Below are positions 12,031-26,210 of a stretch of DNA of 64,000 nt, in pieces; within the stretch, counting starts at the first letter, position 1; each line of letters starts with the position of its first letter. This DNA comes from Armillaria gallica (lineage: Eukaryota; Basidiomycota; Agaricomycetes; Agaricales; Physalacriaceae): the NCBI GenBank assembly GCA_037576215.1, contig JBANDB010000006.1, forward strand, positions 868,001 through 932,000. Direction: 5' to 3'. Position numbers and translations under genes: made by a program. The notes beneath the pieces were generated by a model, which was not told the DNA's origin, made no database searches, and saw nothing but the letters and a program-made list of their open reading frames with translations.

Positions 12031-13449
12031 CTAGACATACAAGGTTTTCGTCTGAGCATTCTCCGCAGTTCCCGTCATATTGATATTGGCCTTGGAGTAA
12101 TCCGACACCCGCTTTTCAAAGAAATTGGTCTTGCCCTGCAAGGATATCATGTCCATGAAGTCGAATGGATTAGTTGAGTTGTACACCTTCTTGTTTCCGA
12201 GGGCGACAAGAAGACGGTCAGCAACAAACTCGATGTACTGACACATGAGTTTTGCGTTCATGCCTATGAGACCGACAGGGAGAGCAGCTGTGCATTTTCG
12301 AATTGAGTAACGAAGATTTTAGGAAAGATCAAAGAGCGAACCAGTCAAGAACTCTTGCTCTATATTCACAGCCTCTACGATAATACGCTCGACAACCTCT
12401 GGATGTGGACGACGTTTCAGGTGACTGAACAGCAGACACGCAAAGTCGGTGTGCATGCCCTCATCACGACTGATCAGCTCATTCGAAAAAGTCAGGCCAG
12501 GCATCAGTCCCCGCTTCTTTAACCAAAAGATGGACGCAAACGATCCAGAAAAGAAGATGCCCTCTACAGCAGCAAAGGCGACTAGCCGCTCCGCAAAGGT
12601 GGAGCGATGGTCGGATATCCAACGTAAAGCCCAGTCAGCCTTGAGTTTTATGCACGGTATTGTTTCGATTGCATCAAAAAGGTACTCTCGCTGCGCAGTG
12701 TCCTTGATGTAGGTATCAATCAGGAGGGAATATGTCTCAGAGTGGATGTTCTCCATCATGATTTGAAAGCCGTAAAAACAACGCGCCTCGGCGGCTTGCA
12801 CCTCCTTCGAAAAGCGCTCCACCAGATTTTCGTTAACAATGCCATCAGATGCCGCAAAAAATGCGAGGACGTGAGAGATGAAGTGATGTTCATTTTCGTT
12901 AAGTTTGTTGTTCCAGTCGTAGATGTCCATCTGCAAGTCCATTTCCTCAGCGGTCCAGAAAGAAGCCTCGGCCTTTTTGTACATTTGCCATATCTTGAAA
13001 GTTCGAAGGGGAGTGAGAATGGGGAATTTCGGGACGGAGGTGCGTACCTCGGGGTATTGAATAGGGAAGAGAACAAAACGGCGTTTGGACTCTTTTAATA
13101 GGGGCTCTTCGGCTAAATGATGGTGAGTGTCGATATGATGGGACGGGAGAATCACCCTGACATTCGGGAAGATCCACCTCGCCAACATATCTTTGCCGGA
13201 GATCGTCCAGATACGAGTCGGCACCAGGCTTATCGTCGCCGGTGATTTTGACAGGTTCATTCACGTTTTCGGCAGTATCGATGACCTTGACGGTACTTGC
13301 TGCGTTCTTCAACTTCGTCAAGGGAGTCAATGTGAGAGAGCTAAATGAGTCAGCGACCTAAAACATGGGGAAAAGAGGTCAGAAAATCATACGACGAAGG
13401 CCGACCGATTCACCTCCACTGTCGAATGCTCCCTTGACAGTGCCGGCAT
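12031..13449 (-). CDS. RNR2: Ribonucleotide reductase small subunit (class Ia R2)
   Basis: R2 houses the di-iron/tyrosyl-radical cofactor that starts reduction of ribonucleotides for DNA synthesis. The start ATG (13447-13449) opens a short exon, [12 protein letters not shown], spliced to [18 protein letters not shown]; the open frame alone would miss this exon. Next come [21 protein letters not shown], spliced to [17 protein letters not shown], then [37 protein letters not shown] (iron ligands and the radical-tyrosine region), and [20 protein letters not shown] with the last iron ligands. The final exon ends [13 protein letters not shown], the acidic/aromatic tail that docks on the large subunit, with stop TAG at 12031-12033. 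Length and motifs are those of a complete R2. It is divergent from the quinone oxidoreductase gene across 485 bp. Confidence 0.96.
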
Positions 13450-13509
13450 GCTAGGCTCAGCGGTGGTAGAAGACAGACACAATCTGAACTCTGAAGTTTG
13501 AACGGAACA

Positions 13510-13516
13510 TTTCGCG
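13510..13516. promoter_or_regulatory. E2F/MBF-like box TTTCGCG upstream of RNR2
   Basis: TTTCGCG lies about 60 bp upstream of the RNR2 start codon in the divergent spacer. It matches the core of E2F/MBF-class sites that drive G1/S expression of ribonucleotide reductase in other eukaryotes. A CACGTGAC palindrome follows a few bases away. Only the sequence match and position support this. Confidence 0.35.
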
Positions 13517-13934
13517 ACGCCCTCACGTGACGGGAGCCTAGTGGCTGTGCGAATCGATACTTACAAAGCACGACCCTGACAAATGCACTGACCCACCAAG
13601 GGCTCCGCCTGGAACGACAGGATATTTTTACCTTTGATGTACCAAATGTTGGGTATTTTTGGTGTGATTTGTGGCACGGAAACTATTGGCAGATGGCTTC
13701 TAGCTGTACTCGGAAAACAAATAGGTCATCGGACGGCTGGTGGGTCATCTCTTCGGCCGGATATAGTATTTTGACATCGACCACCATCGTGAGTAACGCA
13801 AACGCTATTCTGACGCATAAAAGCAGTCTACTGATCCAATGATGTTCCCTACCCTCCCTTCTACTCTTATCAGGATCATCACTGCTCTTCAAGCTACGCA
13901 AATCTACCGACACTTCTCACCGACGCGCTACAAT

Positions 13935-15278
13935 ATGGCTAGCTTACCCTCTACCGTCCAGGCTGTTAGCATTCAAAAGGTGAGAGCCTATCTGATGAAT
14001 ATAAAGCTATTTTGACTGTCGCCTCTAGACAGGTGACTTTGATGTTATCGAGAAGGCGACGCTGCCATTTCCCAAGGAGGTTCCCGGTAACCTCGTCGTA
14101 AAGGTATGAACCTAGATTACCATGATCGTGCCATCGATGAACAGTCTCAACCAAGGTGGACTATTTCGGCGTCAACTTCATTGATACATACTTCCGGTGA
14201 GTACCTCGCACCTGAGTATTGTTTCCGATCTGATCACGACGTCGTCAGGAAAGGAATGTATCCCCTCAAAGACTTTCCCGCTGTCTTAGGAATGGAAGCG
14301 GCGGGAACCGTTGTCGTACTTCCAACCGATGAGAAAGTGTTGAACGACCTGGACTTCAAGAAACGGAATTACACCATTGGAAGCAAGGTTATAGTCGTGA
14401 GTAACTATGTTTATCTTCCTAATCCGTAGGCTCATCCCGTAAACAGAACTTCATGGGCGTCCATCAAACCTACCTATCTATTCCTTGGTCAAAGGCACAC
14501 CCCATTCCCGCCTCCGTAGATACCAAGATAGCAGCAGCGGCAGGCCTTCAGGCTCTTACCGCGCTGACCTTCTTCACCGAAGCATACAATGTCAAGCAAG
14601 GGGATGTTATTCTAATTCACACTGTAGCGGGTGGTCTCGGTCTTCTAATGGCCCAGCTTGGAAAGTACCGAGGCGCTACCGTCATCGGAACGACGTCAAC
14701 CAAAGAAAAGGCAGAGATAGCAAAGGCGCACGGTGCTGATCATGTTATCCTGTACACCTCGGAAAATACCGCGGAAAGGGTCTTAGAACTCACTAACGGA
14801 GAGGGTGTCCATGCTGTCTTTGACGGTGTCGGAAAGGATACGTATGTCTATTTTTGCCTCTATATCAGAGATCGTTATTGATCATGCCGTACCTGTCAGT
14901 TTCGAGGATAACTTCAAGCTGTTGAGACGAAAGGGTACTTTTGTCAGCGTTGGGAATGCTTCAGGGCCTATTGCTCCATTCTCTCCTATCAAGTTGATTG
15001 AGAAGAACCTCAAATTCCTCCGGCCTTCGTATGTCGTAGTTATCAGTACCGTGAAAATCGATACTAATCTGCTTGGCAGGATGCCCAACTACATAGTCAC
15101 CCCAGAAGAGTCGAGTCGCTATGTCACTGAAGTGTTCGACCTCATTTCAAAGGGCATTTTGAAGATCAATATTTACAAGGTATACCCATTCACAGCCGAG
15201 GCTGTCCAGCAAGCACAGAAGGATTTAACGGGAGGAAAGACCACTGGAAAGCTGGTGATTGATGCACGAGAGCAGTAA
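13935..15278 (+). CDS. NADPH:quinone oxidoreductase (zeta-crystallin/Zta1-like MDR)
   Basis: This is a zinc-free medium-chain dehydrogenase/reductase that reduces quinones or enals with NADPH. The ATG at 13935 begins MASLPSTVQAVSIQK, followed by introns and the exons GDFDVIEKATLPFPKEVPGN, VDYFGVNFIDTYFR and GMYPLKDFPAVLGMEAAGTV. The Rossmann fold is typical: the glycine-rich loop HTVAGGLGLLMAQLGKY, then ATVIGTTSTKEKAEIAKAHG and GEGVHAVFDGVGKDT. No structural-zinc cysteine cluster is seen, as expected for the quinone-reductase branch. The C-terminus ends GGKTTGKLVIDAREQ at a TAA (15276-15278). Zta1 relatives respond to oxidative stress. Here it shares a promoter region with RNR2, but nothing in the sequence proves co-regulation. 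Confidence 0.93.
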
Positions 15279-15798
15279 AATGAAAATGAGCCACATGTAA
15301 CACTACTATTGCAATGTAAATCCTGGTTTTGATTGTACTGCCTTCGGAGACGCGGTGATTTCCACGGTACTTTTAAGATATGGGTTCATTTTCCGGGGTC
15401 CATCCGTCTCTAGCTGTGTTTCTTCAGCAGTTGTAAAGAATTTGCGAACGCCCATTCTTTCTGCTGAATAACGCGCACTTTTACGCGCTTTACGGGTACC
15501 GTCGGTACGCGCTGGAATGACGCACTGCCCTCGATGCTTACCTAATACCTTCCAGTACTGCGTCGACAAGCCACTGCCCGCCATTTCCGTCTCCACCTCC
15601 TCCTCAAAGGACATCATCCTTTGGGGACTTTATTTTCGCTCTGATTGTCACCTTCGAGACTTTTATATCTTCACCGTAGGCTCAGTGGCGTTTGTTGACA
15701 TCTGCCGACATCGGTTTGAATAAGATTGTGGCATCACCAGTTCGTGTGGCAGACGACATCTATCTGTATGTTTTCTCTGATATTTTCTAGGCGCAATA
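15279..15798. other. Spacer between quinone oxidoreductase and UBP2-like gene
   Basis: This 520-bp spacer is the 3' flank of the upstream gene and the promoter of the downstream one. The antisense open frame at 15306-15617 has no recognisable domain. Nothing else is seen. Confidence 0.4.
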
Positions 15799-18700
15799 AT
15801 GAATGATAAAGATGCACAGAAGCCACGAAGACCACTTCCAATGCCTGGTTCACCTCCTGCACAACGACCCAATACCCCAGTTCCAACAAATTCGCCAATA
15901 CCGCCTACCAGGTTTTACAGTACCAATCCGCCACCGTTGCCCCATAGACCCCGTGGTGTAGGGTCGAATCGCACTACAGTTCAAACGATTGACGAGCCTC
16001 CGACCTATGGTTCGTCCACCTCTGGTCCCAGTGCACCGGAATATCGCGAGCCAGAGTCACGTCTAGTAACCGAAGATATCATGATAGACGATGGCCACCC
16101 CACCGTTACACAAAGGACCTCTCCGGGATGGGGTACGCCAGTATGGGATTCAGCAGCATTGACAGACCCCGAGGGCTACAACAAGACGTGGGAAAACAAC
16201 TGGCCCAGTAGTGATGCTGCCTGGCAAAGCAATTTTTTGGATTCGGGCGATAAAACCAGCTCGTCTGTGCCTATTGGGAACCGAGACGATGTGGAAGAAA
16301 TGTGCTGGTGGGACAGGGAGGCTAAGAAGCGACCCGGTCGAGGATTTCTGCCGCCTATACTGGAGGCTCACTTACACAACACTGAACATTCTCTGCTTTC
16401 CGTTTCCGCGTCTGCACCGGACATCACTCCTAATCTTCCTGCGGAACGAGATCCTTCTCAAGCATCTTCGTCGTCTCCTCAGCGGCCAGCCCCTCAGAGG
16501 TCTCTCATTTGCCGCCCACGGAAGAGGAAGTTCGAACGGCCATCCCCCATCCCAATGCATACTTCTGCCCAAAGGATTACGGTTGGATGCTGCTTAGCTG
16601 GAAGTCATCATCTGTACCTCCGCCGTTGTCGCGTAGTGGCCGAAAAGAGCACACGCTTCCAGACCAGAGCTTCAGACAAAAGAATTCCAATTGCCTTTCC
16701 CCGGACGATAATATCTTTGGTGTTGCCAATAAGACCCATCACTTCCACCGATATCAAAATGCCGTTGATTCTAGTCAGCTCACACCTGCCTACCGTGGGT
16801 TGGAAGTAGTAGATGGGTTAAAGCAAAAGCGGCGAGCCGGGACGATTATACAAGGAGAGCTCCAGCTAGTGAAGGAGCAAGCCGATGAGAATATGGACCA
16901 GGATATGGACGAGACAGGCTTCCCCCTCGATCTTTATGTCTGTTGCCAATGCTCCTTCTATTGCGTTGCTTCCAAGATCATTCCCGCAATAATACCACGG
17001 AACTTGTGGTATCATTTCATAGAGGACAGAAGGACACATCCTCTTCCAGGGAAATCAGGAGAACATAGCGTCGCTACCGCTGTGGAGACAATGCTCATGT
17101 AGGCGCTCTCTTTGTCTGTCTGGCAGTGTTAACCTTTTTGATTCAAGAGCTCTAGAGAACAAGTTATGGAGATTGGATAATCGTGATTTACGCGCCAGTG
17201 GCACGAGTTTCCGCACGAAAATAGGATGTAACGATAACGTGTTGGTCTTTGTACAGTGTTTGAAAAAGAGCACCGATTGACATTCTAGTTCAGGAAACAA
17301 ATCTTTGAGTCCCTTGGGTTCAGGTGGGAGGAACGTCAAAATGACATGTATCTCCAATCCCCTTCCCTAGATTCTTCTCCTAGAGGGAGACTAGCTCGTG
17401 CCAAGCTGCTGCGAGGTTGGGTCGAGGTTGGGGCTTGGCTGGCCGATTTCAAGCGCGTCTATCGTGGGTATATTCACCTCTATAGCATTGGGGCTCATCT
17501 CACACTCTGTCATAGCGAGTGCTTTCAAAGATTACACTCCGGTCAATACCTCATGGGTGAAGGTTGATAGTGCCAGAGAGATGTATCAAAATGCCATTGG
17601 CTCGCATCCTGATCAGAGTGAGAATAAAGCTATTTTCTGTGGTGTTGTATCCTCAATGTCGACAACAGTTCCCCGTAACGAATTGCCCGACCCCGTCCAG
17701 ATGACCTTAGATAGTTTGCCCGTCACGTTCTGGACTGACTTGGGGCTGACACGAACAACGGCCTCCACCGGTGAGTCTTTTTCGCACCGGAATTTTGTAC
17801 AGAATTGACGCCACTTAAAGCTCTGATTGAATTTGCGTACTTGGCACAGTGCCGCTGTGATCCAATCCATACTCTGCAGTATTTCACGCATCTGTCTGAC
17901 GCTATCAGCGAAATGCAGAACTTCCAAACTTGCCCGCAACCGCTCGAGGAATTATTTGCCATGGAACGTTCCCGTGGAAGGATCACACAAAGGGACGTAG
18001 ACGACAGTGTGGTAATTCTGGGTTTCGGCTCCGAAAACCTTTTACGGGTGGAATACTCTGAAAATGACATTGACGACCAGTTCATCGAGAATGCCTGGAA
18101 AACGCGCGTCAAGGAGTCGTTCCGGATGACAACTGGTGCTAGCGAATTCCAGAGAAATGCTACAGATGCTCTGAAAGTTCTAGCCGAAAAGAGAGGGAGC
18201 GCGTATCTTCGAAAGTGTTGGGAGGCTTCGAAGGACAGTTTGATGACCCCTGACCGCGCATACCAGACTCTGGAAGTCCCTCAGGAAGTAGATGATTCGA
18301 TGTTGATTACCGTCTTCAATTTGCGGGTGTGTGTTTAACTTCCTCAGTCCTATATTGGCATTTGAACATTATCTATAGCTCGAAGAGCAACCCTCGCAAC
18401 TTGACAAGATGCGTGAAGCGTTGTTGGTCATTGCTGAGTCCCGGGATAGTGAACGGCTGCGCAGGTTCATGGAATTGGGATCTGATCGTAAGTCGATGGT
18501 TTACTTGTGAGCGTCATATATTGAGTATGGTTTAGCCGGCGAGATTACTGCGCCAACTCGCCCTGACTGGCCAAGGGGTCTCAATCAGCTTGGCAACACA
18601 TGCTATCTGAACTCATTGTTACAGGTACCTCACCTCTTCCATCAGTGGTTGTCTGTGTTCACAAACTTGCTCTTCAGTATTTCTATACTATCAAGAATCT

Positions 18701-20674
18701 TAGAGAAGCAGTTTCGGCAGGGAAAAAGGGGTTGGACGATGATGAAAAACTGAGCGACGACGACCTGAAACGACATAGGGTTGGTGGACGCTTGGTGACC
18801 CGGCGTGAAATTGTGAGGTCAAAGAAATGTGAGCCGCCTCCGGTGCAATATCCATCAGTGTCTTGTTGACGAAGCCTGCAGTTGTCAGTCAACTAGCCGA
18901 CCTATTCTGGAACATGGAATATGCAGACAACCCAGCTGTAACTCCCACCATCGAGTTAGCTAAACTTGCTCTGGTGACGTCCAGAGATGAAGAGGAAGAC
19001 GAAGTAGACAAAGGTGGGACGGATTCTTCCAATGATACGGATGCCACCTTGGTCGATGATGGTCCTGTTCGGTATCCCACTGAACCTCCATCGTCGCCCA
19101 AGTCTCCCTCACGCTCTCCTGGCTCCATTTTAGGGAAGCGCGCACGCGATATTCCTCGACGACCCAGCGAAATGGAAGTTGATACTCCATCATATTCCCC
19201 AAGAGAGGACCACTCCTCGGGATCTTCGCCTAGATTGTCCGATGATGATAGTCCTCCACCTTTGATACCCCTGAATTACCCTGAAGCTTCAACATCAGGT
19301 TCCAAAGATGAGGATGTTGAGATGCAAGCTATATCTAGTTCGAACAATCCTCCTCCACTTCCTCCCCGGAAACCTGTCGAATCTCCCAGTTCTGAGATGA
19401 TGTTTGGTAAATACATATTCCCTTTCATTATTGTGTACTCTCATCAGCTCTGTAGGAAAACAGCACGACGTTGCGGAATGTATGGACAACTGCATGTTCC
19501 AGATCGAGACCGCTTTGTTGAAGTTCGATTCCATGATCGGGTCTCAGAGCGATGAAGACAAGACTAGTGTGGTTAAACGGTAAGTAGATTATTTTCTCTC
19601 TCTATGTCCTAGTTTGAATTCCGACCTCCCGACAAGGCTGTTTTACGGCAAGATTCGTCAGAATGTTGTTGCAGCTGATCAGACACACGAGAAAGAAGAT
19701 CTGTTTTCGCATCTTCCTGTCAACGTCGCGGATGAGGGCTTTGACATCTACGATGGTCTTGGTCGATACTTTTACGATGTCGTCGATTACAAGAGTCAGA
19801 AAGTCCCGATGCAGCTGTCTCTTGTATCGCTACCGCCTCTACTTCACATTCAGCTTCAGGTAGGTTAGAGATCATCATTCGGTGCTCATTTTTGACCATT
19901 TGATCAGAGGGTTCAATTCGACCGAGAGTTGTGTCAGTCTTGGAAGTCTCAAGCTTACGTGAAGTTTGGAGAGACATTATACATGGATCGATTCATGGAC
20001 GATGTGAATCCGCAGAAAAAAGCTCAATCACGGATAATAGAAGATGAGCTTAACATCTGTCGAGAGCGCCTACGAACATTACTTCAAGGCAAAGTCAGTT
20101 GAATAATATGACCTCTGCTCGTCGTACTGACTCTGGGTTCCGATCAGAATGGAGCTTTTCTTACTGCGATGGACAGTACCCGTGATTTCCTCTCCAAGCA
20201 GGATAGCGTTTCTCTTCCAGATGTCGATGAGGAGATGATCACGATGCTCAATGAAGAAGAGGCTCATCTGAAAGCCGAAATCGACGGCCTCCATGCGCGC
20301 ATCCAGATACTCAAAACGGATCTGGAGGCGATATGGCAGGACGAAACCGAGGTGGCATACGAGCTTACGTCGGTGTTCATCCACCGAGGGTCGACGCCAA
20401 CCTTTGGACATTATTTCTTCTATTCACGACATCTTCCTGACCATCCGGATGAGTGGTTCAGGTACAACGATTCAGACGTGTCGGTGATACCTAAGGAGGA
20501 AGTTTTGGCGGACACGACTGGCTCCACCGCTAATCCTTACCTGGTACGTCTATAGCTTTCTTAGTGGATCGGGGTGAAGTTAAATTTTCATGTTAGCTGG
20601 TTTATACCCGAAAGGGCAGCGAGGTGGTTGATACTGTCAAGCGATTTGACCCTTCAAGCTTGATTGAAGAGTAG
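15799..20674 (+). CDS. UBP2: Ubiquitin carboxyl-terminal hydrolase, UBP2/USP25-28 type
   Basis: This is a large cysteine deubiquitinase. In yeast, Ubp2 trims K63-linked chains and opposes the Rsp5 ligase. The ATG at 15799 opens a long proline/serine-rich N-terminus (MNDKDAQKPRRPLPMPG). The family's N-terminal domain follows (PPTEEEVRTAIPHPNAYFCP; FRKQIFESLGFRWEE; GRLARAKLLRGWVEVGAWLA), then a helical segment (LEELFAMERSRGRITQRDVD). The catalytic Cys box is GLNQLGNTCYLNSLLQ at about 18571-18624. A Ser/Pro/acidic insertion follows (18950-19400), then HDVAECMDNCMFQIETALLK, LFSHLPVNVADEGFDIYDGL and a coiled-coil-like region. The His box is GHYFFYSRHLPDHPDEWFRY at about 20408-20467. The stop TAG is at 20672-20674. 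At least ten introns are present; exact junctions near 17100-17360 are uncertain. A 32-bp piece (19650-19681) recurs inverted at 30826-30857. Confidence 0.92.
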
Positions 20675-21272
20675 TACTAACCCATTGAATATCTGATACG
20701 AATCTCACGGCATGCAATTGTATCATATGGCCATTACAACACTTTCCCCCTCTGGTCTTTGAGAATGCGTGGTTTGAAGAACAGGATCACCTAGTAATGT
20801 TTATTTCACACTTGTGCCCATGATATCGCTTCCAGAACAAGTCCGGCCATATGACAAGATACCATGAGCCCCTTGTTGTTCTCAATGCATCGGGGCAACA
20901 ACATACGCACCAGTCCAGCTGTCTGTGGAACCCACCGACTAGTTCTAGTTCACAAGCAGAGTGGTTCAAGTTAAACAGTTCAGTTTTTTTTCGTCGTCTC
21001 TCTATCTTCTGATTGTTATTGGGATGAGTCTCTGTTGAGCGCAACATCTGCGTTTTAAACGTCTCACTTTTATTGCCGTCATGAGCACACTTCCTCCAGA
21101 TCTCGTAGAACCAGTTGTCTACGATATATGGCAGTCCGAAATGCCTTCATCAATGCGCCAGTCCTTCCTGAATCATGGGGGCGTGCCCACGGATTAGCCT
21201 AATGTAGAAACTATCTGCGCGCCAATCGCTTTCTCGGGGCGTATACATCCCAACCTTACATACCTATATTAC

Positions 21273-22494
21273 CTATGCGACGTGGTACGTTATCGAAAGT
21301 CCATCATCTACGACGACCTTGTTCCCCAACATTACTTGTTTCGCCGAGTTATAGTGTAAGTTCAAAATTTCTGTATCTGTTATGATACTTACAGAGTGGC
21401 CTAGCTTTGCGTATACTATCCATGGAGCCGCCAGGGATATATACGTAGCGGCCATGTGAAAATTCGCATCGGACCTTGGCAGCGAGTTCTTCGTTAGAGG
21501 AAAATTCAGTGATGACAGCTACACGAGAGGTCGACTCTGTGACAATCTCGTATCTTGATAACGCACGAACAGCGGCGGCGTCCTATTCCAATAGACGGTG
21601 AGCATAAATATAAGTCTGGAAGATGACCATAAGCTCGCCTTTTCGACCAGGTTGCAGCCGTTCCTTGACAGTGTCGGGACACACATGCGAGTGGAATCTT
21701 TCATTTGTATGACTGCCGAATTATCAAAGAATTTGGCGTAGTCGGTCACCAAGTCCGTAAGATCCGCCTTTTCTCATACGGAGGGTATGTCATCGAGCTC
21801 AGATACCCTCCGTCTATGCCCCTACAGATGGCCTCGTCATGACCCGGCGCAGGAAAAGTAGCACCGTCTAAAGCATCTACGGTGACGCTCGGATCGTGGA
21901 TATAGGCGGGATTGAAAACCGTACGGGCACTCATCGAAGTGGCGTTTGTGACATTGTCAACACAGATAGCTTCAGGTATTCCTGACTCAGATAGACTATG
22001 ATCTGGAGAGTGGGCACTTGGTTCGTCGCAACACCCTACTGTCTGGTGGCGGGTAGGTGACGATTCCATAGAATGGGGTCTATCGCTGTAGGATGTGGGT
22101 ATTCGTGAATGATATTCAACTCGGTGCACGGATTCGCAGATGTCGACGGAGTAGGATTTGGCCGGGGGGTGTGTCGGAATGTAGTGTACAGGCCATGGCC
22201 TGGCGAGGCGCGTTTCGACGCGTCAAACGCATTCAATCCAACCTTCTTTAAAGCCCTGGATATGGTGAGATTACTATGTTCAAGTAGCGATGGAAATACC
22301 CACCTAATTCTTTGCTTGGATATCCTATTCTTCTCGCGTAGGACAGCAGGATCTTGCCTGTAGAAGACAGCCCATGGCCCCATGAGGTACTTGAGTAAGA
22401 ATGACAGCTGTAGTACTGACTTTGCGGCCCATTTGCGACTTGCTCGAAGACCAGGGTCCACCTCATCATCAGAGACTCGGACGCGCTTGCGCAT
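21273..22494 (-). CDS. Hypothetical multi-exon protein
   Basis: I do not recognise the family. The ATG at 22492-22494 begins MRKRVRVSDDEVDPGLRASR, with a basic start and hydrophobic WAAKSVLQLSFLLKYLMGPW. The intron GTGGGT...CCAG joins ALKKVGLNAFDASKRASPGH, followed by a Pro/Ser-rich linker. Downstream, the exon-like stretches TDLVTDYAKFFDNSAVIQMK and AAAVRALSRYEIVTESTSRV, then ITEFSSNEELAAKVRCEFSH and YVYIPGGSMDSIRKARP, look like real coding sequence. The join between VEK and DAAAVRAL would need a GC-AG intron. The join through the 21746-22129 region is unresolved, and two overlapping frames are both plausible there. Two adjacent genes are also possible. Confidence 0.4.
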
Positions 22495-22530
22495 TCCGAT
22501 GGACGTCAATGACAAGTCAAGTCGGCAGAA

Positions 22531-22655
22531 GCCGAGTCCCTCATTCTTTCTTCGGATTCATTTTCAAGAAATTGAAATGCATCATAATATCATAATACAA
22601 CGACTCCCGGCTCGCTCATGCTTTAACCATTCAAGTCAAATGCATCATAATATCA
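22531..22655. repeat. Dispersed repeat copy, with an internal 18-bp direct repeat
   Basis: Bases 22531-22624 align with 52220-52311 (GCGAGTCCCT.ATTCTTT, CTTCGGATT.ATTTTC, GAAATGCA..ATAA, CTCATGCTTT in the same order and orientation), with small indels. Within and just beyond this copy an 18-bp perfect direct repeat (AAATGCATCATAATATCA) occurs at 22575-22592 and 22638-22655. It lies just upstream of the minus-strand hypothetical gene. No terminal inverted repeat or target duplication is clear, so the element class is unknown. Confidence 0.65.
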
Positions 22656-23073
22656 ACAACTGGCCGCCTCCCTCTTCACGAACGATGTCGACGGCTGCCC
22701 TTCACGGCGGAGTCTAACAAGTATCCACTGACAAATACATCTCGGTGACTCATCGGGACTGCCTTTATCTTGTACTGTCCTCGTTGGGCCCTTGCTGACC
22801 TGGTAGTTCGGTCCAACCGTGATCCCCACCAAGAGGTGCTCCCCAGACTTCGAAGATTGAGGAAATAACTGGAGGAAGATTACCAACATATTGATCGTAT
22901 TCTGGACTAAGACAATATTCGGTCAGCTTGAGACATCACATGCATCACAGAGACAAAGTAAGTACTTACTACATGTACATGTTTCCGACCGAGACATCCT
23001 TGACTCCGACTAAAACCTCATATATGGGGCAGGAGCAACTGCGAGACGGCCCCGCAATTCCATCTTCTTCACA

Positions 23074-23757
23074 ATGCACCGGGATCCAGAGGACGCCAAA
23101 GTAGAGACCAACAGTAGTCAAGGATATACAGCCAATACAAACGTGCAAGGCATGTCACTGCGCACGGGCGGCTTGGCACCATACTCCCCCCCATCCACAG
23201 GGCCAGTGAGTGATACCGTCGTTATATTATACTATGCTTACAAACATCCATAGACCCGGTTAGTCATCGACTTCTCCGTCCCAAACCCCCATCTGTACGA
23301 TGGCCCTTCTGATCGACTGCCTCCAAACTGGAGCAACGTTTGGGAGGATTTCCCGTTTCGCCGGCGTCTATTCCCACTCGTTAACGGCCGAATTTTTGCA
23401 AGCCTCGACATTGAACTTCATAACCATGTTTCTGGTGAAATCTACTTCATCATGTACAACGAAAGTTCGGAAGAAGCTGTGATCAGGATCGGCACCCGGT
23501 ATTTCGTATATCACTTCGAAACGGACATGCTCCTGGAATTCCTTCATACTTACCTGACGTTGGATGCATTTTTGGACCTGGCGAGGCAATGGGAGGGACC
23601 GCTTTCTCAGGCCTATACACTGACCCCCTTTGTTCATAGGGAAACAGATGTAACGCCAGATAACTACTATGAGGAGGTTGAAAGATGGGAAGAAGAAAAG
23701 GAAAAGGCTAAAGCAGCGCATGCCTTAATGAATTCTCGCCAATTATGTTACTTATAA
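23074..23757 (+). CDS. Hypothetical acidic protein, two exons
   Basis: I do not recognise the family. The ATG at 23074 begins MHRDPEDAKVETNSSQGYTA. A GTGAGT donor follows the codon for STGP, and a CATAG acceptor leads to TRLVIDFSVPNPHLYDGP. The second exon is rich in aromatic residues (WSNVWEDFPFRRRLFPLVNG; FETDMLLEFLHTYLTLDAFL) and ends in a charged helix (YYEEVERWEEEKEKAKAAHA), with TAA at 23755-23757. The codon pattern and clean splice phase support a real gene of about 200 residues. No signal peptide or membrane segment is visible. It is probably lineage-restricted. Confidence 0.6.
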
Positions 23758-24421
23758 GCGATTGCAATGTGATGCCTCTCGAGCTCCATCTGTCACCCCT
23801 TCACGTATTTGTTCCTATTACTTTGGATATGGCAGTCTTCCACCAATGTATTATGTTAGCTAACTAGTACACCTTTTGGTGCCACAAGTGTTCGTCGCGA
23901 GGCGTTCGAGGCGTCTGGTGGTCACATACTGAATAATTGCGACAGAAAGTTATACCTGAATCATAGCAGTGACTCTCAAGTACCTGGTTACAGGATTTTA
24001 ACATCAGCAAGACACTGCTCCATCCTCATTTGGTCCGGATGTTCATAAAAACTGCTGTCGCGAGAGAATGCAGGATCATGATATGGCGGGAAAAGTTGAG
24101 GCTCATTCCGTGCCGCATGCAGAGGCGGCAAATTCACTTTGCCGTTTGTAATCAGTCCCTAATTTGAGATTTGTATGGGAGTCAAATCGACTCGAGGTAC
24201 ACATCAAGGAAGTTGAATTGTGAAGAACGTATCGACATAATGGGATTCAAACAAGATAATCAGGCTTATTAAGTACACGGTCCCCGGATCAGCTACAGTC
24301 ACGATTGTTGTACATCAAGTTGGCAAGAAATAAAGTTTTCTGCTCAGATGATTTAGGAAGGCGGGCTATACAAGTCGAGGAGATCAGCAAACAAACACAC
24401 GTCTTAAGATTTAGGAGTCTC
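23758..24421. other. Intergenic, no gene seen
   Basis: This is 3' flank for the two convergent neighbouring genes. I found no domain, repeat or structured element. Confidence 0.4.
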
Positions 24422-26163
<1,742 letters not shown>

Positions 26164-26203
26164 GTTGTGTCGATGACTGCAGTGAAGACTTACTCTGTCC
26201 ACC

Positions 26204-26210
26204 ATTTATA
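26204..26210 (-). promoter_or_regulatory. TATA box of the manganese peroxidase gene
   Basis: On the minus strand TATAAAT lies about 41-47 bp upstream of the ATG, a usual position for highly inducible fungal secreted-enzyme genes. I did not find a convincing metal-response element by eye. Confidence 0.5.
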
